NCBI GenBank assembly: GCA_021209875.1
Contig: JAGYVD010000009.1
Span: forward strand, 806,001-870,000
DNA: 64,000 nt
DNA from: Rosellinia necatrix
Lineage: Eukaryota; Ascomycota; Sordariomycetes; Xylariales; Xylariaceae
Reading direction: 5' to 3'
This document shows positions 59,961 through 64,000 of the stretch, one piece after another. A program made the position numbers and the translations under genes. Numbering within the stretch: position 1 is the stretch's first letter; each line of letters starts with the position of its first letter. Below the pieces are notes generated by a model, which made no database searches, was not told the origin of the DNA, and was given only the letters and a program-made list of their open reading frames with translations.

Positions 59961-60625
59961 GGTGATGATGATGATGATGACGATGATGATGTAGTGGTTT
60001 TTTTTTTTTTTAGAGGGGGGAGTTTATCGGTCACGGCTAGTCCGTCGCTGTTCCCTTCTTTTTGACACGTTTGGAGGCCGGACAGCGAGCATGGGAACGG
60101 CTCATCAACATGTTCCTCGGCGTTGTTTGTCCTTTGTCATCCTATATGTAGCTACTATACTCAAATGCACCCCCCCTGTAAGCTAGACGTTGGCTTCGCT
60201 GTTTAAGGCAGGTCGATTCGACCTTGGTAATATATATAATCACTCTTTCTCCCGGAACCCGATGCACCACATATTTACCCTATGACTATATCGTACTAAT
60301 GATAAGCGCATGCAAACACACATATAATTACGTACGTTGCCATTCTCGAGGGTCAACTGCGATTGCCCGTCGCGCAAGAGCTGCCGAGGGGATATATGTG
60401 CGACCAGGGCAAATCAAAGGCCGAAGCGCGTTTAAATATGATGAATCAGATCCCACCGCCGCCACCGCCAAATGCTGAACCGTGAGTTTGCCAGAGCAGC
60501 CCCAAGGCGGCAACGGCGGATAGGAGAATCAATGATATGTAAACAAATAACATTTAAACATTTACAGGGGAAAGCAATCGCCCCCCCGCCGTCCCCCCCC
60601 CCTTTTCTCCCCCAATCGCGCATAT
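59961..60625. other. intergenic, promoter side of the Asp-box gene
   Basis: A CAT/ATG trinucleotide run touches the start codon (59959-59995), followed by a T-run (60000-60012). A C-run lies at 60583-60603. No gene is supported. Confidence 0.5.
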
Positions 60626-61456
60626 CTAGGCCGGTGGGTGAGTTAGGTAAACTAAACCACACTGTCCGCCGCCGCCCCCCTCTCCCCTCTCCCGAGCTCG
60701 CGACGACTGGCTGGCCGCCATCCGGCTCGTGAACGGGAAGTAATCGGGCGCCCTCGGCGCCCGCATCCTCGGCCGCGCGCCACCACGTCTACTACTACCA
60801 CCACTAGTTCCGCCGACGCTACTGTTACTGTTGTTGTTGTTGTTGTTGTTGCTGCTGTTTCCGACTCGCGCGCAGGGCCCGTGGCACCGCCCGTGTGAGA
60901 ACGCGCTCGCGCTCAGCGGCGGCTTCGAGCCCGCGCGGATCCGCGGCGTCGACGGCCGCGGAGGAGGAGGAGGAGGAGGAGGTGGTGGTGGTTCCGTTTT
61001 GGCACGCCCTCGATTCCCTGGCCCCGCGTCCCCTCGCCCCTGGGGCACCGTGGCGGCGCGCTTTCTCGCCGTTCTGTCGCTACTGGTGGTGTTGTTGTTG
61101 TTGTTGTTGGTGTTAGTGGGCATGGATTCTGGCCTGCTGCGAGTCACATTAGGCGCTGCGCCTCCGCCTCCGCGGGAGCGCAGGGCCGCGTCGAGCTGGG
61201 AAGGGTCGAACGGGCCGGGCATGGGGTCGTTGCAGGTCCATTTGCTCCGCAGGTGGTCTTCGCGCGCGGATATCTCCCTGTCCGCCCTCGGCGGCTCCTC
61301 CTTGCTCAGGATGCGCCGCTCGGCCTCCCGCAGACTCACCTCCCGTATCGGGACGTACTCGTCCGGGCTGGGGATGGCGCCCGGCCTGAGGCGGCACGCT
61401 CTGGCGTCTATCACGTGCGAGATCTTCGGCCGGGGTCGCTCGCGTCGTTTGGTCAT
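60626..61456 (-). CDS. disordered Asn/Gly/Pro/Arg-rich protein of unknown function
   Basis: An open frame of 276 codons from ATG at 61456. The first 95 residues or so look like a real, conserved-type sequence: KISHVIDARACRLRPGAIPS, YVPIREVSLREAERRILSKE and LRSKWTCNDPMPGPFDPSQL. The rest is low complexity, with runs of Asn, an 11-Pro run, Gly/Ser repeats and Arg-rich patches, encoded by trinucleotide repeats. The opposite strand is also open over most of this length because of the same repeats, but it lacks a comparable ordered part. The 3' end may be different if an unseen intron removes part of the repeats. Not recognised. Confidence 0.5.
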   Translation of the reverse strand: MTKRRERPRPKISHVIDARACRLRPGAIPSPDEYVPIREVSLREAERRILSKEEPPRADREISAREDHLRSKWTCNDPMPGPFDPSQLDAALRSRGGGGAAPNVTRSRPESMPTNTNNNNNNTTSSDRTARKRAATVPQGRGDAGPGNRGRAKTEPPPPPPPPPPPRPSTPRIRAGSKPPLSASAFSHGRCHGPCARVGNSSNNNNNNNSNSSVGGTSGGSSRRGGARPRMRAPRAPDYFPFTSRMAASQSSRARERGEGGGGGQCGLVYLTHPPA

Positions 61457-61925
61457 CGTGAGAGCAATCCGGGCAGAGAGAGGTGATGGTGTGGTTGGGA
61501 GGCTGGAGTTGGGGCGACCGATGTTGCTGGCAGGTCGTACTCGAGGGCCGGCGTACCGCGAATTATAAGGCCGGGCCTCGAAACAACCTCCTTTGTTTGA
61601 GGCAGATAATGCTGGTGACTGAGGGGCTGTTTCGTCGGCATTCTTTACGATACAGCCTCAGTGAGACGGCTAGTGGAGGGCTCCTTTGTCATGTGCTTGG
61701 TACTCACTCAGCCTCTCGCGCTTTCCAGTCATGTCGGGCGTATGTACTCATTGAACGCCCAATTGCTTGGCCTCGCACAGGGTATATTGGAAATAATGAT
61801 ACAGGTAAAATGTACACTTTTGATGCTGTCGCTGAAAATCAACCCGGTATAATACAATCATGTCTATATAAAGAGGGGGGTATCTTGTTGCTTTTGTTAT
61901 GCGGTTCTCCAGACCATGCCATTCC
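61457..61925. other. intergenic between two minus-strand genes
   Basis: No supported gene; 3' flank of the downstream-listed hydroxylase gene and promoter side of the disordered protein. Confidence 0.5.
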
Positions 61926-63679
61926 TTACAACCACTTCGTCGCGTCCCCAATCGCCGTCAAGGGACCTATATGGGCAATGTAACCATCTGGCCGGATGAG
62001 GACATAGCCGGCATTCTCGAAGCCGAAGGTCTTGTGAAGGGACCCATCTACATCGATGTAGCCTGCCTGGCCATTGTGCTCTTCGCTAGATATCGTGTGT
62101 ACCTTGGCTGCGGTTTTGGCGCCCTGGAGGAAATTGGCCTCAGCACGGTACAAGTCGCCTTCGCTAGCTCGGCTCGAGCCAGATCCGGAAAATAGCGCGA
62201 GGTGATAATTCTGCGCATCGAAGAGGTCGTGGAACCATATCTCGCCCTCTGGGCCCTTGATCTGGCCGTCAGCGGCCCTATCGCCGCCTTTCACAGGGCC
62301 CGCGAAGCCCTTCGCGGTGCCGACAATGTCGCTGTGCCGATACCGAATCCGCAGCTGCGATATGAACTGGAACTGCTTCAACACCCGCGGCTTGTTCGCC
62401 ACGACCAAGGGGATGACCCAAGGCAGGATAAGGTTGCGGAGGAAAAGGTAGATGGGGTTCGTCGAGGTCACGTATGTGAAGGCCTTGTCGGTGCTCGTGA
62501 GCAGGAACTGGCCGACGCGATGCCGCTCGTTGTGGTAGGTGTCGAGGAAGGAGTCCGGCTTCTCGCCGCGCAGGACGGCGCCCATCTTCCAGCCGAGGTT
62601 GACGGCGTCCTGGATGCCGGTGTTCATGCCCTGGCCGCCGGCGGGCGAGTGGATGTGCGCCGCGTCGCCCGCGACGAAGAGCCGGCCGTCGCGGTAGCTG
62701 TTGACGCCGCGGTGGTGCAGCCGGAACCGCGTGACCCATGTCGCGTCGTGCAGGGAGCCGCCGCCCGGGAAGATCTCCTGCATGAACTCCTCGAAGTCCG
62801 CCAGCGTCGGCTCGCGCGTGGTGTCCTGGCCGGGCCGGGACACCACGAGCCGGACCCTCCCGTCCTTCAGCGGCAGCACGATGAACGCCCCCTTTCCGAG
62901 GCACATGTACGCCTGCCCGCCTGGCAGCTCGGACTCCATGAAGGTGTCGGCGCAGATGAACTCCTGCGGATATGCATCGCCGTCGAAGGTGAAGTTCTTG
63001 GAGGCATGACGGACGGCACTGTGTGCGCCATCGGCCCCAACCACGCTACAAGGGTTCAGGTGTCAGTAATCGCCATTCATCCGTCGTGTAAGTACGACCT
63101 ATCTTGGGGTTTCCGGGTGTACATAAAAAACCAATATTTGCCAAACGAGGAACTTTGGGGGAAAACCAAAAAAGGAAACCAAAAAGAGAGTACGTACTAC
63201 TTCACTCGTAGTTCCTCTTCATCCCCATCCTTGGTGGAGACTGTGACGGTAACGCCGTCGGCATCCTGGACGATGTTCTTGGCCTCAGCGCCCATCTCCA
63301 CCCTGACGCCGTGTTTGCTGAGAGTGCTCTCGAGCCACCGCTCAGTCTCTGACTGCGTGATGGTCATCGCGAAGGGATACTTAGTGCCAGGCAGCTTAAC
63401 ATCATCGACCTCAATATCTGCTATTTTCTTGCCCGCAACGCACATAGACGCTCTCGAGGCTCTTTTGCCAGCAGCTACGAGATCTTCGAGGCCACTGTGG
63501 CCGTGGCGGTTGTAAGTCTCAAGCGTCCTGGGCTGCATAACGAGCGCACGGCTATATGGCGATCGCTCGGTGGCCTTGTCGATGATGCGGAAGGAGACTC
63601 CTTGCGTGGCCAGCTCGAGGGCCATTGTCATCCCCGTGGGACCACCACCGACTATCAGGACATCGACTTGCTTCTGCAT
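61926..63679 (-). CDS. FAD-dependent aromatic hydroxylase (phenol 2-monooxygenase / MhpA type)
   Basis: Two exons in transcription order: 63679-63198 and 63045-61926. The 152-nt intron has donor GTACGT and acceptor TGTAG; the joint codon TA|C gives LRVKYVVGADG. The protein is 533 aa. All three flavoprotein hydroxylase motifs are present: GxGxxG as VLIVGGGPTGMTMALELA near the N-terminus, the DG motif YVVGADGAHSAVR at the splice joint, and the GD motif RLFVAGDAAHIHSPAGGQGM. The last 150 residues or so have the pattern of the thioredoxin-like C-terminal domain found in phenol hydroxylases and aromatic polyketide hydroxylases (YVLIRPDGYIAHIG). It probably hydroxylates a phenolic compound with NAD(P)H in the cytosol; the substrate is unknown. 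It is not closely related in sequence to the FAD enzyme at 54.5-55.7 kb. Confidence 0.93.
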
Positions 63680-64000
63680 CCTGAATCGGGTTCCCGGTGT
63701 GTGGGTTGTTGGTGACAGAGGGGAGTAAATTGTATTAGTTATAGATAAACGAGTAATTATGTCATAGGAGGTTATCCTGCAATGTGATGTACCGCTGTGT
63801 GATGATGCCCTCGAAAGTCGAAAGGGACACCAATGTCTTCTTATACGAACGAGAGATATAAGAGCGCATCCCAGCAGCAGCCCCCTCGCTCGCTCAAGAC
63901 GGAGACCGGCTCCCGATCGTTCAGGCGCTGAACGAGTCAACGGAGGCTCAGTATCACGCTGCCGACCCGTTACGATATGACTTGTGGACCAGTGCTCTCC
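63680..64000. other. upstream flank to window end
   Basis: 5' flank of the hydroxylase gene. The minus-strand frame stays open for a while upstream of the ATG but lacks another good start. Nothing else is seen. Confidence 0.5.

Noticed and set aside
59007..60065. 352-codon plus-strand frame rich in Ala/Arg/Gly
   Set aside because: It is antisense to the Asp-box gene; G+C-rich third positions keep the opposite strand open.
62202..63515. 437-codon plus-strand frame
   Set aside because: It is antisense to the aromatic hydroxylase, whose motifs and splice joint are unambiguous.
54459..63679. secondary-metabolite gene cluster
   Set aside because: Two FAD monooxygenases are present, but there is no polyketide synthase, peptide synthetase, terpene synthase or pathway regulator between or beside them.
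1..64000. CRISPR arrays or bacterial defence systems
   Set aside because: No regular spacer-repeat array occurs; the tandem arrays are contiguous minisatellites, and the gene structure is eukaryotic.

Overview
The window looks like nuclear DNA of a filamentous ascomycete (Pezizomycotina, most likely a Sordariomycete). The signs are short GT-AG introns with CTAAC-like branch sites, a Skn7-type HSF/response-regulator gene, a cellulose-active AA9 LPMO carrying a fungal CBM1, many FAD monooxygenases and permeases, intergenic DNA full of TACCTAGGTA-type motifs, and a large AT-rich block made by C-to-T/G-to-A (RIP-like) mutation. Genes are separate transcription units; there are no operons.

Layout. 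1-722: 3' end of an RCC1-repeat gene. 723-13644: about 13 kb with no gene I can support, holding microsatellites and minisatellites, above all at 8.1-11.0 kb. 13645-15961: skn7, seven exons, with all splice sites placed. 16501-16861 (minus): a small intron-split gene, 71 aa, convergent with skn7. 17-21.8 kb: gene-poor, repeat-rich. 21832-24340: eIF2B epsilon (GCD6), three exons. 25272-39721: an LTR retrotransposon with 246-bp LTRs and the 5-bp target duplication AAAGC. Its interior is mutated to roughly 85-90% A+T in the lines I counted and has no usable reading frame. 41735-43628 (minus): dicarboxylic amino-acid permease. 43.6-49.2 kb: gene-poor. 49245-51008 (minus): AVT3/4-like vacuolar amino-acid transporter. 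52212-53680 (minus): AA9 LPMO with CBM1, nine exons including a 7-nt microexon. 54459-55721 (minus): FAD monooxygenase. 57191-58619: a broken gene. 58908-59960 (minus): secreted Asp-box beta-propeller. 60626-61456 (minus): disordered protein of unknown function. 61926-63679 (minus): second FAD monooxygenase, of phenol-hydroxylase type.

The most striking observation is in the retrotransposon. Its two LTRs align without gaps over 246 bp and differ at 50 sites, all transitions. At the first 28 sites the left LTR has G/C and the right has A/T; at the last 22 sites the polarity is fully reversed. The switch lies within 8 bp. This is what a single crossover between an unmutated LTR (for example a solo LTR) and the LTR of an already mutated, possibly circular, element would leave. 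Cytosines in GpC steps also appear to resist the mutation (9 of 10 kept). Other points of interest are the 7-nt microexon inside the CBM1 coding region, the small gene whose first coding exon would be the ATG alone, and the tandem repeats filling both GCD6 introns.

Functionally the intact genes cover stress signalling (Skn7), translation initiation control (eIF2B epsilon), amino-acid uptake and vacuolar transport, lignocellulose oxidation and aromatic hydroxylation. They do not form an obvious biosynthetic cluster.
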